64,000 nucleotides of DNA, taken from positions 2,710,501 to 2,774,500 of the forward strand of contig NZ_CP078138.1 in the NCBI RefSeq assembly GCF_019212185.1, written 5' to 3'. Each line of letters opens with the position of its first letter. Position 1 is the stretch's first letter. Below, piece after piece: positions 17,791 through 26,589 of the stretch. Under the pieces are notes generated by a model. That model did no database searches. It was not told the DNA's origin and worked only from the letters and a program-made list of their open reading frames with translations. This DNA comes from Pseudomonas fluorescens (lineage in GTDB: Bacteria; Pseudomonadota; Gammaproteobacteria; Pseudomonadales; Pseudomonadaceae). Position numbers and translations under genes: made by a program.

Positions 17791-17826
17791 CGTTTTAGAT
17801 CAGGTCAGCTCGGTGCGCCGCCTGCC

Positions 17827-19176
17827 TCAAACCATCGGCACCAGCGTATGCGCAAAATCCTTGCGTCGTTCCATCAGCAGCAGGGTCTGCGCCTGGGCAG
17901 CTGCGAGCACGGCGGCTTCGTCGACCTGGGTGCTGCGGCCGTTTTCCAGGAGGATCTTGCCGTCGACCATTACGGTCTTCACATTCGAGCCACGGGCCGA
18001 GTACACCAGGTTCCACAGCACGTTGGTGTTGGTGCCTTCCCAGACCACCGGGCACATGTTCGGCTGGGCGAGGTCGAGCAGCAGCAGGTCGGCGCGCTTG
18101 CCGACTTCGATCGAGCCGATTTCCTGGTCCATGCCCAGCACTCGAGCACCTTCGATGGTCGCCATGCGCAGTGCGACGTTGGCTGGCAGCGCGGCGGCGT
18201 CCAGGCGGTGGGCCTTTTGCAGCAGCGAGGCGAATTTCATTTCTTCGAACAGGTCGAGGCTGTTGTTGCACACATTGCCGTCGGTGCCGAGGCCGACGCG
18301 GATGCCGGCGGCGAGCATGTCCGGGACCCGGGCGATGCCGCTGGCCAGCTTGGCGTTGCTGCTCGGGCAGTGGGCGATGGCGGTGCCGGTGTCGGCGAGG
18401 CGGCGGATTTCTTCATCGTTGAGCCATACGCAGTGGGCGATCAGGGTCTTTTCACCGAGGATGCCCATTTGGTCGAGCATGGGGATCGAGCGTTTGCCAA
18501 AGTGTGCGAGTACGGCGGCTTCTTCTTCCTTCTGCTCGCAAGCGTGGGTGTGGATGCCGATCCCGTAGTCGCGCGCGCAGTCGCGGGCGTGGGCATAGGA
18601 TTTCGGTGAGCAGTAGAACAGGTGTTCCAGGCCCATCCACACCCGCACGCGGCCGTCGTGGGCCATGTGGTGGGTTTCGATGAGTGTGCGGTTGGCTTCG
18701 GGGCTTTCGAAGAAGTCTTTGCCCGGCAGATCGGCGGCGTAGGGCGCGAGGTGAACGCGGATGCCGATTTCCCCGGCGGCGTCGGCGCAGCGGTGCATGA
18801 AGCGGTACATGTCCATGACGCAGGTGGTGCCGCTTTTCAGCGCTTCGAGGTAGCACAGGCGTGCGGCGTGGTAGGCGTCCTCGGCGTTCATGGCGCGGTG
18901 TTCGAGTTGGTAGTAGGGCAGCCATTGCATCAGTGGCATGTTTTCGGTGATGCCGCGCATCAGGCTGGAGTGGGAGTGGGCGTCGACCAGGCCGGGCAGC
19001 AGGGCCATTTGGCCTTTGCAGTCGATGATGGTGGCGTCGGCGGGCAGGGGCATGTGGTCGCCCTGGCCGATGGCTTCGATGCGGCCGTCGCGGATGACCA
19101 CGTGGCCGTTGGCGAGGACTTGGTCCTGGGGGTTGATGGTGAAGATGATTGCGTTGCGGATCACGGTGTAGGTCAT
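17827..19176 (-). CDS. COG0402 amidohydrolase / deaminase (purine- or pterin-like substrate)
   Basis: A 449-residue metal-dependent hydrolase of the AtzA/TrzA/MtaD/guanine-deaminase superfamily. Metal ligands are visible as the first His pair in LVDAHSHSSLMRG, a His in GIHTHACEQKEEE, AHCVWLND and the Asp in GLGTDGNVCNNS. Members remove amino or chloro groups from purines, pterins or triazines. It lies next to a purine-type permease and a split-Rieske oxygenase system, so deamination of an oxidised or demethylated purine is a reasonable guess. It is not clearly 8-oxoguanine deaminase or SAH deaminase from sequence alone. Confidence 0.8.
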   Translation of the reverse strand: MTYTVIRNAIIFTINPQDQVLANGHVVIRDGRIEAIGQGDHMPLPADATIIDCKGQMALLPGLVDAHSHSSLMRGITENMPLMQWLPYYQLEHRAMNAEDAYHAARLCYLEALKSGTTCVMDMYRFMHRCADAAGEIGIRVHLAPYAADLPGKDFFESPEANRTLIETHHMAHDGRVRVWMGLEHLFYCSPKSYAHARDCARDYGIGIHTHACEQKEEEAAVLAHFGKRSIPMLDQMGILGEKTLIAHCVWLNDEEIRRLADTGTAIAHCPSSNAKLASGIARVPDMLAAGIRVGLGTDGNVCNNSLDLFEEMKFASLLQKAHRLDAAALPANVALRMATIEGARVLGMDQEIGSIEVGKRADLLLLDLAQPNMCPVVWEGTNTNVLWNLVYSARGSNVKTVMVDGKILLENGRSTQVDEAAVLAAAQAQTLLLMERRKDFAHTLVPMV

Positions 19177-19213
19177 GGCTGGGGCCTTGTTTTAATGGGG
19201 GTTGATCGACCAC

Positions 19214-19340
19214 TGTGGGAGCTGGCTTGCCAGCGATGGCTGCTTAACGGTGTACACATCCCTTCCTGCAGAAACGCGCGTTGAACTGTAGGAGCTAGCC
19301 TGCTAGCGATGGCGTACTGACGGTGTACATATCCATTCCT
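19214..19340. repeat. two tandem copies of a REP-containing unit
   Basis: A unit beginning TGTGGGAGCTGGCTTGCCAG at 19214 is repeated as TGTAGGAGCTAGCCTGCTAG at 19287. Both continue into a GGTGTACA(C/T)ATCC box and a TTCCTGC box. The period is 73 bp, and the copies are in direct rather than inverted orientation. Confidence 0.65.
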
Positions 19341-19705
19341 GCGGTAACGGCTAATTATGGTTTCGCTTTTACAGCGAGTCCCTTTTCCAAACGCCGAAAA
19401 GGAACCAAAAGGCTTTGCCCCAGCGTCCGGCCCCTCGCTTAGGCTCGGGGTACCTTCGCTCCGGCATCCATCCGTGGGTCATCGCCTCCGGTTGGCTTCG
19501 CTGGCACCTCCTCTCGATGACTGCGGCTTCGCCGCACCGCGCTACGCGCTCCCCCCGGATGAATACCTCCACTCAGCCTTCCGATGGGGCCTGTGGATCA
19601 AGATCACAAGCCAGATCAAAAGCCAGATCAAGAGCGGCAGGCGAGCTAACGCTCGGCCTGTTGAGTGGTTGGGTTTGTCCGGTGATTGGTGTGGTTATCT
19701 TTTTT
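19341..19705. repeat. long gene-free intergenic repeat-like segment
   Basis: No gene is supported here. The sequence (CAGCGAGTCCCTTTTCCAAA, then GGTACCTTCGCTCCGG and short CTTCGC runs) resembles long intergenic repeats that recur in fluorescent pseudomonads. An AGATCA-containing unit (AAGCCAGATCAAAAGCCAGA) is repeated near 19610-19630. It lies between the convergently placed REPs and the permease 3' end. The family assignment is from memory and needs a genome-wide count. Confidence 0.4.
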
Positions 19706-21106
19706 TTAGTACTGCACTCGCATCACCAAAAACACCGACAGCGCCGCCACCCACCACATAATTGGCTTCACTGTATTGGCCTTGCCAATCAGCAGTTTGA
19801 GCAGCACGAAGACGATGAAACCGAGGGCGATGCCCAGGGTAATGGAGTACGTCAGCGGGATCAGCAGGATCACCAAAAACGCCGGTATCGCTTCCTCATA
19901 GGAGTGCCAGTCGATTTTGGTGATGGTGTCCATCATGAACACGCCGATCATGATCAGTACCGGGGCGGTGGCGATGGATGGCACCAGGGACAGCAGCGGC
20001 GACAGGAACAGAAACGGCAGGAACAGCAGTGCCGCGACCAGGGCGACCAGGCCGGTGCGGCCGCCTTGGGAGATGCCGGCGGCGGATTCGATGTAGGCGG
20101 TGGCGGGGCTGGTGCCCAGGGGGGCGGAGGCGAGGGCGGCGAGGGCGTCGACGTGCATCGATTGTTTGATGTTGCGCGGGTTGCCGTCGGCGTCCTTGAG
20201 GTTGCCGGCTTCGGAGATGCCGAGGAAGGTCGACAGCGATTCGAAGAAGTTGGTGAACACCAGCACGAAGATGTACGGCAGGTATTCCAGGCGCAGCGAG
20301 CCGAGCAGGTCGACCTGGCCGAGGAAGCTGAAGTCCGGTGCGGCGAACAGGCCGCTCCAGTTGACCAGGGTCACGCTGGCCGCGCCTTCCGGCCAGTAGG
20401 CAGTGGCGTCGCCCCACAGGCGGCCGATCGGGATCGCCATCAGGGTCGTGGCGATGATCCCGAGGATCAGCGCGCCGGGGACTTTGCGTGCGACCAGGGC
20501 GATGGTCACCATCAGGCCGGCGAGGAAGGTCAGGATGATCGGGTTGAAGGGCGCGGCATGGACCACGGTAAACGGGTCGGCGCTGATGAACTTGGCGTTG
20601 ACCAGGCCGATTAGTGCGATGAACAGGCCCATGCCGCAGGAGATCGCATTGCGCAGACTGGCCGGGATGCCGTCGATCACGGCCTGGCGGACGTTGAAGA
20701 AGGCCAGCACGGTGAAGATCACGCTGCCCCACAACACGCAGCCTAGTGCGATTTGCAGGGGGATCTTGGCGCCGACCACCATGGTGTAGGCGAATAGGAT
20801 GTTGATGCCCATTCCCGGCGCGATCAGGATCGGGTTTTTCGCGTACAGCGCCATCGCCAGGGTGCCGAGGAAGCTCACCAGCACCGTGGCCGTGACCCCG
20901 GCGGAGAACGGGATGCCGGCCGCCGAGTTGATGTCCGGGTTGACTACGATGACGTACGCCGCGGCGAGGAAGGTGGTGGCGCCGGCGATGACTTCTCGCC
21001 TGAGCGTCGAGCCCTGACCTTCGATGCCGAAGTAGTTTTCCAGCCAGAACCTGAGTTTTGCGATAAAGCCGATGGGCGTATCGCGCAAACTGACCGGTTG
21101 GTTCAT
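19706..21106 (-). CDS. NCS2/AzgA-type purine permease
   Basis: A 466-residue inner-membrane proton symporter of the AzgA/GhxP branch (adenine, guanine, hypoxanthine). Seen: EVIAGATTFLAAAYVIVVNP, ISCGMGLFIALIGLVNAKF, FVLVFTNFFESLSTFLGISE and ALASAPLGTSPATAYIESAA, all family signatures. A frame opens at 21157, but the ATG at 21106 has GAGGAG seven bases before it. It lies between the GST-like gene and the amidohydrolase on the same strand, so it probably imports the cluster's substrate. Confidence 0.9.
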   Translation of the reverse strand: MNQPVSLRDTPIGFIAKLRFWLENYFGIEGQGSTLRREVIAGATTFLAAAYVIVVNPDINSAAGIPFSAGVTATVLVSFLGTLAMALYAKNPILIAPGMGINILFAYTMVVGAKIPLQIALGCVLWGSVIFTVLAFFNVRQAVIDGIPASLRNAISCGMGLFIALIGLVNAKFISADPFTVVHAAPFNPIILTFLAGLMVTIALVARKVPGALILGIIATTLMAIPIGRLWGDATAYWPEGAASVTLVNWSGLFAAPDFSFLGQVDLLGSLRLEYLPYIFVLVFTNFFESLSTFLGISEAGNLKDADGNPRNIKQSMHVDALAALASAPLGTSPATAYIESAAGISQGGRTGLVALVAALLFLPFLFLSPLLSLVPSIATAPVLIMIGVFMMDTITKIDWHSYEEAIPAFLVILLIPLTYSITLGIALGFIVFVLLKLLIGKANTVKPIMWWVAALSVFLVMRVQY

Positions 21107-21169
21107 GTTTATCTCCTCACATCCGCCAGGCATGGGTGCCCAATGTCCACCAGTCAACCTGCAACACCT

Positions 21170-21243
21170 GTGGGAGCGGGCTTGGCCGCGATGAGCAACG
21201 CTTGCGCATTCGGGGCTTTCGCTGGCAAGCCAGCTCCTACGGG
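21170..21243. repeat. REP-like doublet
   Basis: CTGTGGGAGCGGGCTTGG and GCAAGCCAGCTCCTACGG face each other. It fills most of the gap between the GST-like gene and the permease start. Confidence 0.65.
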
Positions 21244-21312
21244 GTTCTCTTGTTGCACATTCGATTGGCGGTTATCAGGCTTATTTTTTTAGGGTGTTGA
21301 AACGGTCCTGCT

Positions 21313-21948
21313 TCACGCTGCCGTGGCAAATATCCCGGACATCACGATAAATCCGGGCAAGCGTTTGATCCGGTCGGTCCAGCGTCTGATCGCCGGGTAG
21401 TCGATCAGGCTGATGCCGCCTTCGTCCGAGAGCATCACGTAGGGAAAGCAGGCGATGTCGGCCACGGTCGGCCGCTCGCCGCTGCAGACCCAACCCGAGT
21501 GCTCGCGCTCGTTGAACCACAGTTGTTCTTCCAGTACTCGCAGCAGGGCATGGGCGCCAGCGCGGGCTTTTTCGGCGTCGAGATCATAGTTGAAAACATC
21601 TGCCAGGCGTGCGGCCGATGCGGTGCCGGTGAGGCTGTCGGCGAACGCCAGCCACATGTTCACTTCACCCAGGCGCTTCGGATCTTGCACCGGGTACCAG
21701 TGGCCGCTGGCATCGTAACGGGCGGCCAGGTAGGTGAGGATCGCCTGGGCATCGCGCAGTACGTAGCCATCGTCGTCGAGCGTCGGCAACTGGCCCAGCG
21801 GGTTGATGGCGAGGAAGGCTTCGCCCTTGTGTTCCTTGCCCGGGTAGAACTCCAGGTCCACGGTGCGGTAGCTCAGGCCCAGCAGGTTCATCAGCAGGCG
21901 CAGCTTGTAGCAGTTGCCGGACAGTTCGTAGTTGTAGAGGGTGATCAC
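21313..21948 (-). CDS. glutathione S-transferase-like protein (NdmE-like position)
   Basis: A 211-residue GST-fold protein: thioredoxin-like domain (YNYELSGNCYKLRLLMNLLG, then PLGQLPTLDDDGYVLRDAQA) and a helical C-terminal domain (RPTVADIACFPYV). It lies 12 bases downstream of the Rieske-reductase gene. In the caffeine pathway a GST-like protein, NdmE, is a structural partner holding NdmC and NdmD together. The same size and gene order here suggest that role rather than ordinary conjugation. Confidence 0.82.
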   Translation of the reverse strand: MITLYNYELSGNCYKLRLLMNLLGLSYRTVDLEFYPGKEHKGEAFLAINPLGQLPTLDDDGYVLRDAQAILTYLAARYDASGHWYPVQDPKRLGEVNMWLAFADSLTGTASAARLADVFNYDLDAEKARAGAHALLRVLEEQLWFNEREHSGWVCSGERPTVADIACFPYVMLSDEGGISLIDYPAIRRWTDRIKRLPGFIVMSGIFATAA

Positions 21949-21960
21949 GTCGCTGCTCCT

Positions 21961-23673
21961 TTAAAGATCGAGTACCAGCAACTCGGATTTGCTGCGCGAC
22001 ACGCAGGGCATCAGGCAGCGGTTGGATTGCTGTTCGCCGCGACTCAGGCAGACGTCGCGGTGATCCGGTTCGCCATCGATGACCTCGGTGCGGCAAGTGC
22101 CACATACCCCTTGCTCGCACGAGGTATCGACTGCGATCCCGTGGGCCTTGAGGCAGTCCGCCAGGCTGACCCCGGCGGGCACGGTGAACTGTGCGCCGCT
22201 GCGTTGCAGGCGTACGTCGAAGGGGCGGTCCTGCGCGTGGCTGACGGTGTTGGCAAACAGTTCGAAGTGGATGTCCGCATCGTTCCAGCCGGCCTCGCGG
22301 GCCAGGCTGCTGACCACGTCGATCAACACCTTGGGGCCACAGACGTAGAGCTGAGTCTGCGGGTCCGCCTGCTGCAGGACGATGCGCAGTCGCTCGCCGG
22401 TCTGCTCGGGGCTGAGGCCGGTGTGGATGCAGTTGTGGCGCAGGCGATGCAGGCGCTCGGGGAAGGCAACGTGGGCCTCGCTGCGCACGAAGTAATGCAG
22501 CTCGTAGGCCTGGCCGCAGGCTTGCGCAGCGGCGCCCATGGCCAGCAAGGGGGTGATGCCGATGCCGCCGGCAATCAGGATCGCGGCGCGTTCGGGGACC
22601 AGGCGGAAATGGTTTTTCGGTTGGGATATACGCAGGCGATCGCCGGCTTTCAATTGTTCATGCAGTGAACGCGAGCCGCCGCGCGACGCTTCTTCGAGTT
22701 TGATCCCGAGCACCAACTGTTCGCGTTCATCCGGGGCGTTGACCAGCGAGTACTGACGCACATGGCCGCTGGGGGTGTGCAGGTCGATGTGCGCGCCGGC
22801 CTCGAAGGTTAGGGCGCTGTCGGCGGGTAGCGCGAGTTTCAGCCCGAGGATTTCACCGGCGGTGTTCCAGCGTTCGACCACCGTAGCTTCCAGGTGCTGG
22901 GGGTCGCGGCGTTGGCCGGGGCTGGTGGCTGCGGGCCTGCTGTCTTCAGTGTGCGAGCGGGCGATCACGCCGTTGCTGTTTTCCAGGCGACGTCGAGCAT
23001 CGGTCAGCAGGCGGTTGTGCCAGCGCACCTCGTCGATGCCCAGGCGCAGGTCGGCGGTGCTGCTGTGGACGATGGTGCGCCGGGCGCTCGCCGGTTGCAG
23101 GTAGAAACGCACCTGGCACAGCTGCTCGCCACTGCGCCAGGTCAATTGCAGTTCGTGCTCGGTCTGTTGCAGATGCAGCGAGTCCACCACGCATTGCGGG
23201 TCCAGCAAGGCGTAGCCGGCCAGGGCTTGGCGCACCTCGGCCAGCGGGGCATGGAAGGGCAGACTGCGCAGGCGCTGTGCAAACGGGGCGAAGCTGGGCG
23301 CCGGCAGGTCGCCGGGGACTGCCGGTTGCAGCTTGATCCAGATGAAACCGTCCTGTTCGCGCACCGCGTAAGGCTGTGCGCACAGACTGGCCGGCGGCGT
23401 GCTGTTGGACGCGGCCGGGATCAGCGTACAGCGGCCATCGCCCGCCTGATACTGCCAGCCGTGGTATTGGCAGCGCAGCCGCGAGCCCATGTTGACCCCC
23501 AGGGTGAAGCGCACGCTGCGGTGCGGGCAACGGTTCTCCCAGGCGTTGACCTGCTGCTGGTCGTCGCGCCACAGCGCCAGTTCGACACCTTGCAACTGGC
23601 CGTGGAAGACGTGGCGCGGCACCAGATCGTTGCTCTGGGCCACCGGAAACCACGGGTTCTGCTGCTGATTCAT
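21961..23673 (-). CDS. NdmD-like reductase: Rieske + flavin/NAD + plant-type ferredoxin domains
   Basis: A 570-residue three-domain electron-transfer protein. An N-terminal Rieske domain has Cys49-Pro-His51 and Cys68-x-x-His71. A middle flavin/NAD domain has RQYSLVNAPDE and GGIGITPLLAMG. The C-terminal plant-type [2Fe-2S] ferredoxin has CEQGVCGTC and a distal CLSR/CLMPC region. Ordinary VanB/PDR-type reductases lack the N-terminal Rieske; NdmD of caffeine N-demethylation has it. The ATG at 23673 overlaps the oxygenase stop (ATGA), so the two are coupled. An upstream in-frame start at 23931 would run through the oxygenase gene and is rejected. Confidence 0.88.
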   Translation of the reverse strand: MNQQQNPWFPVAQSNDLVPRHVFHGQLQGVELALWRDDQQQVNAWENRCPHRSVRFTLGVNMGSRLRCQYHGWQYQAGDGRCTLIPAASNSTPPASLCAQPYAVREQDGFIWIKLQPAVPGDLPAPSFAPFAQRLRSLPFHAPLAEVRQALAGYALLDPQCVVDSLHLQQTEHELQLTWRSGEQLCQVRFYLQPASARRTIVHSSTADLRLGIDEVRWHNRLLTDARRRLENSNGVIARSHTEDSRPAATSPGQRRDPQHLEATVVERWNTAGEILGLKLALPADSALTFEAGAHIDLHTPSGHVRQYSLVNAPDEREQLVLGIKLEEASRGGSRSLHEQLKAGDRLRISQPKNHFRLVPERAAILIAGGIGITPLLAMGAAAQACGQAYELHYFVRSEAHVAFPERLHRLRHNCIHTGLSPEQTGERLRIVLQQADPQTQLYVCGPKVLIDVVSSLAREAGWNDADIHFELFANTVSHAQDRPFDVRLQRSGAQFTVPAGVSLADCLKAHGIAVDTSCEQGVCGTCRTEVIDGEPDHRDVCLSRGEQQSNRCLMPCVSRSKSELLVLDL

Positions 23674-24545
23674 GCCTGGACTCCTGCCTGTTCGACCGGT
23701 TGATAGGTGCCGTAGCGCACGCCCTTGTCGCGCAGCCAGCGGCGGTAGGCGCTGGACATGGCGTCGGCGCGGGTCGGGATTTCGAACTTGGGGTCCAGTG
23801 GCAGGGTGCGCGGCAGGTGGTTGGAAAGGATCATCAGGTCCTGGCTGAAAATGGTCTGCTGGAACAGCCGCAGGTCGCGGTCGCTGCTGGTGCTGTCGAT
23901 GTACGCCAGCACCACGTGGGCGATGCACCATTGCTCGTCCAGCGGCTGCACAAACAGGCAGATCGCATCGCGGCGCTCAGGTTGTTCGGGGCTGGTTTTG
24001 TAGAGGATTGCGACGTAAGGGCGGGTGACGCGATAGACGTAGTGCGCCTCGATCGCTTCGGTGGACGCGGCGGCCGCCATGGGCTGGAAGATCCGGCAAT
24101 CGGTGGCGAGGATTTCATCCAGCAACGGATCGACGTCGACCTGATAGGCGCTGATATCGGTGTAGGGTTCGGCGCCGAGAAAACCGGCATGCACGTAGGG
24201 GAAGTGGGCCATGTCGAGAAAATTCTCCACCACCCGCAGGCCCGAGGCATGCACTTTCATCGACCCAGCACCGAGCACCCGACGATCCGCTTCGGCGAAT
24301 TCGGGAATCAGGAAGAAGGCGTCGCAGGCTTCACCGAGGCACACCCAGTGGGTGTGATAAAGGGTCTTGCTGGTGTATGGGTGGCCGCTGTCATCGGCCT
24401 GCCATACGCTGAAATGGCCATCGGCATCGCACTGGTAACTCAGTTCTACTCCCAAGAGGCGGGTGCGATAAATCTGGCTAGCCACCAGGTCCTCGACAAC
24501 CGCCAGTGGATACCACTGGTTCCAGATGCAGGGTTCGATACTCAT
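23670..24545 (-). CDS. Rieske-less terminal oxygenase (NdmC-like)
   Basis: A 291-residue protein of the ring-hydroxylating/N-demethylating oxygenase family with only the catalytic mononuclear-iron domain. Iron ligands are in ENFLDMAHFPYVHAG: Asp111, His114 and His119. A later SQDLMILSNHLP may give the third carboxylate. The N-terminal ~100 residues contain cysteines 6, 39, 69 and 74 but no CxH...CxxH pair, so no Rieske cluster can form. The missing cluster is supplied by the downstream reductase. This split is known for NdmC (7-methylxanthine N-demethylase). First gene of the apparent operon oxygenase-reductase-GST. Confidence 0.85.
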   Translation of the reverse strand: MSIEPCIWNQWYPLAVVEDLVASQIYRTRLLGVELSYQCDADGHFSVWQADDSGHPYTSKTLYHTHWVCLGEACDAFFLIPEFAEADRRVLGAGSMKVHASGLRVVENFLDMAHFPYVHAGFLGAEPYTDISAYQVDVDPLLDEILATDCRIFQPMAAAASTEAIEAHYVYRVTRPYVAILYKTSPEQPERRDAICLFVQPLDEQWCIAHVVLAYIDSTSSDRDLRLFQQTIFSQDLMILSNHLPRTLPLDPKFEIPTRADAMSSAYRRWLRDKGVRYGTYQPVEQAGVQA

Positions 24546-24663
24546 GGGGTCTCACCGGGCTTATTCTAGTTTGCCCCGAGAGTAGAGATATCCATGGCAT
24601 GAAACTAACGAGTAATGCTAATGGCAGGTATGAAGGAATGTACTAGCTCGTTTCTCGATTCCT

Positions 24664-24713
24664 GTGTAGGAGCTGGCTTGTCGGGCCCCTTCGCTGGCAA
24701 GCCAGCTCCTACA
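24664..24713. repeat. REP-like inverted repeat
   Basis: TGTAGGAGCTGGCTTG and CAAGCCAGCTCCTACA form an almost perfect 16-base inverted pair around TCGGGCCCCTTCGCTGG. It lies between the oxygenase promoter and the 3' end of the dehydratase gene. No gene is seen at 24546-24758. Confidence 0.8.
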
Positions 24714-24758
24714 AGGATCGGGGCGCCCCCTCAATTCACATCCGGGGGCGATCCACCA

Positions 24759-26543
24759 TCAATGCGAATGCCGCGGCTCACCGCTGCGGGCGATGATGCG
24801 CAGGTGCAGGGTCGCCGGTTCCAGACAGCCGCCGGTGGAGAGTTGGCCGACCAGTTGCCGGTAGAGCTCCTGCCACGGGGTTTGCGAGGCCGGGATGTTC
24901 GGTTTCCACAGCGCCCGGCGGCGGGCCATTTCGGCTTCGTCCACCAGCAGGTTGACGCTGCGGGCGTTGAGGTCGACCACCAGTCGGTCGTTGGTTTCCA
25001 GCAACGCCAGGCCACCGCCGACCGCTGCTTCCGGTGACATGTTGAGGATCGACGGGCTGGCCGAGGTGCCGCTCTGGCGACCGTCGCCGAGGCAGGGCAG
25101 GGAGTCGATGCCTTGCTTGATCAACGCTGCCGGCGGCGCCATGTTCACCACCTCGGCGCTGCCCGGGTAGCCGACGGTGCCGGCGCCACGGATCACCAGG
25201 ATGCAGCGCTCGTCGATGTCCAGCGCCGGGTCGTTGATTCGGGCGTGATAATCCTCCGGACCCTCGAACACGATAGCCCGCGCCTCGAATGTGTTCTCCG
25301 CGCCAGGTTCGGACAGGTAGGTCTTGCGGAAGGCCTCGCCGACCACCGACATTTTCATGATCGCGCTGTCGAAGAAGTTGCCGCTGAGCACGATAAAGCC
25401 GGCGCGGTGTTTCAGCGGGGCTTCGAAGGGGTGAATCACATCGGCGTTGCTGGTCAGGGAATCGCGGACGATCTGGCCGATGGTCTGGCCGCTGACCGAC
25501 GCGCAATCTTCATGCAGACGCCCGGCCTTTTGCAGTTCGTGCATCACCGCCGGAACGCCGCCGGCGCGGTGGAAACCTTCGCCCAGGTATTTGCCGGCCG
25601 GCATGCAGTTGACCAGCAGCGGCACGTCTTCGCCGATCCGCTGCCAATCGTCAAGGCTCAGTTCGACGCCCATGTGCCGGGCGATGGCGATCAGGTGCGG
25701 CGGGCAGTTGCTCGAGGCGCCGAGGGCCGAGGCCACGGCAATCGCGTTCTCGAAGGCTTCGCGGGTCATGATCTGAGACGGCCGCACGTCCTGGCGCACC
25801 AGCTCGCAAATACGCTTGCCGGTGGCATAGGCCATTTGTCCGCGCTCGCGGTACGGCGCCGGAATGCTCGCGCAACCGGGTAGCGACATGCCCAAGGCTT
25901 CGGCCAGAGCGTTCATCGACAACGCCGTGCCCATGGTGTTGCAGTGTCCCACCGACGGCGAGGCGGCGGTGGTCATTTCCATGAAGCCTTCGTAGTCGAT
26001 TTCACCGGCGGCCATCAGGTTGCGTGCATGCCAGAGCACGGTGCCGGAACCGATCAGCTCACCCTTGTGGTGACCGTCGAGCATCGGCCCGCCCGAGAGC
26101 ACGATGGCCGGCAAGTCGGTGGTGGCGGCGGCCATCAGGCAGGCCGGGGTGGTCTTGTCGCAGCCGGTGGTGAGCACCACGCCGTCCAGCGGATAGCCAT
26201 GGAGGATTTCCACCAGCCCCAGGTAGGCCAGGTTGCGGTCCAGGGCGGCGGTGGGGCGGCGAGTCTGTTCGGCGATCGGGTGCACCGGGAATTCCATGGG
26301 AATGCCGCCGGCGTCGCGGATCCCGGCCTTGATCCGTTGCGCCAGTTCCAGGTGGTGGCGGTTGCACGGAGTCAGGTCGCTGCCGGTCTGGGCGATGCCG
26401 ATGATTGGCCGGCCCGACTGCAACTCTTCACGGGTCATGCCGTAGTTCATGTAGCGCTCGACGTAGAGCGCGGTCATGTCGGCATGGGCAGAGTCGTTGA
26501 ACCATTGCTCGCTGCGCAGCGGGCGTTTTGGAATGTCGGTCAT
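24759..26543 (-). CDS. IlvD/Edd-family aldonate dehydratase (arabinonate/xylonate type)
   Basis: A 594-residue dehydratase that removes water from a sugar acid to give a 2-keto-3-deoxy acid. The iron-sulfur cysteines are Cys60 (DLTPCNRHH), Cys128 (LTTGCDKTTPAC) and the Cys in SVGHCNTMGTA. AGKYLGEGFHRAGGVPAVMH and DGRQSGTSASPSILNMSPEA are typical of the pentonate/hexonate subgroup rather than IlvD. The frame opens at 26600, but the ATG at 26543 gives the normal N-terminus (MTDIPKRPLRSEQWF). It follows the FAH-type dehydratase by 46 bases. Which aldonate is used cannot be told from sequence. Confidence 0.87.
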   Translation of the reverse strand: MTDIPKRPLRSEQWFNDSAHADMTALYVERYMNYGMTREELQSGRPIIGIAQTGSDLTPCNRHHLELAQRIKAGIRDAGGIPMEFPVHPIAEQTRRPTAALDRNLAYLGLVEILHGYPLDGVVLTTGCDKTTPACLMAAATTDLPAIVLSGGPMLDGHHKGELIGSGTVLWHARNLMAAGEIDYEGFMEMTTAASPSVGHCNTMGTALSMNALAEALGMSLPGCASIPAPYRERGQMAYATGKRICELVRQDVRPSQIMTREAFENAIAVASALGASSNCPPHLIAIARHMGVELSLDDWQRIGEDVPLLVNCMPAGKYLGEGFHRAGGVPAVMHELQKAGRLHEDCASVSGQTIGQIVRDSLTSNADVIHPFEAPLKHRAGFIVLSGNFFDSAIMKMSVVGEAFRKTYLSEPGAENTFEARAIVFEGPEDYHARINDPALDIDERCILVIRGAGTVGYPGSAEVVNMAPPAALIKQGIDSLPCLGDGRQSGTSASPSILNMSPEAAVGGGLALLETNDRLVVDLNARSVNLLVDEAEMARRRALWKPNIPASQTPWQELYRQLVGQLSTGGCLEPATLHLRIIARSGEPRHSH

Positions 26544-26589
26544 GTTGTTTTTTCTCTTGTAATGGGCGAATCGACAAGCTGTCTGGACG

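Noticed and set aside
17827..19176. Calling the amidohydrolase 8-oxoguanine deaminase or SAH/MTA deaminase
   Set aside because: The metal-site motifs fit the whole COG0402 family. I see no residue pattern that decides between these substrates, so only the family is given.
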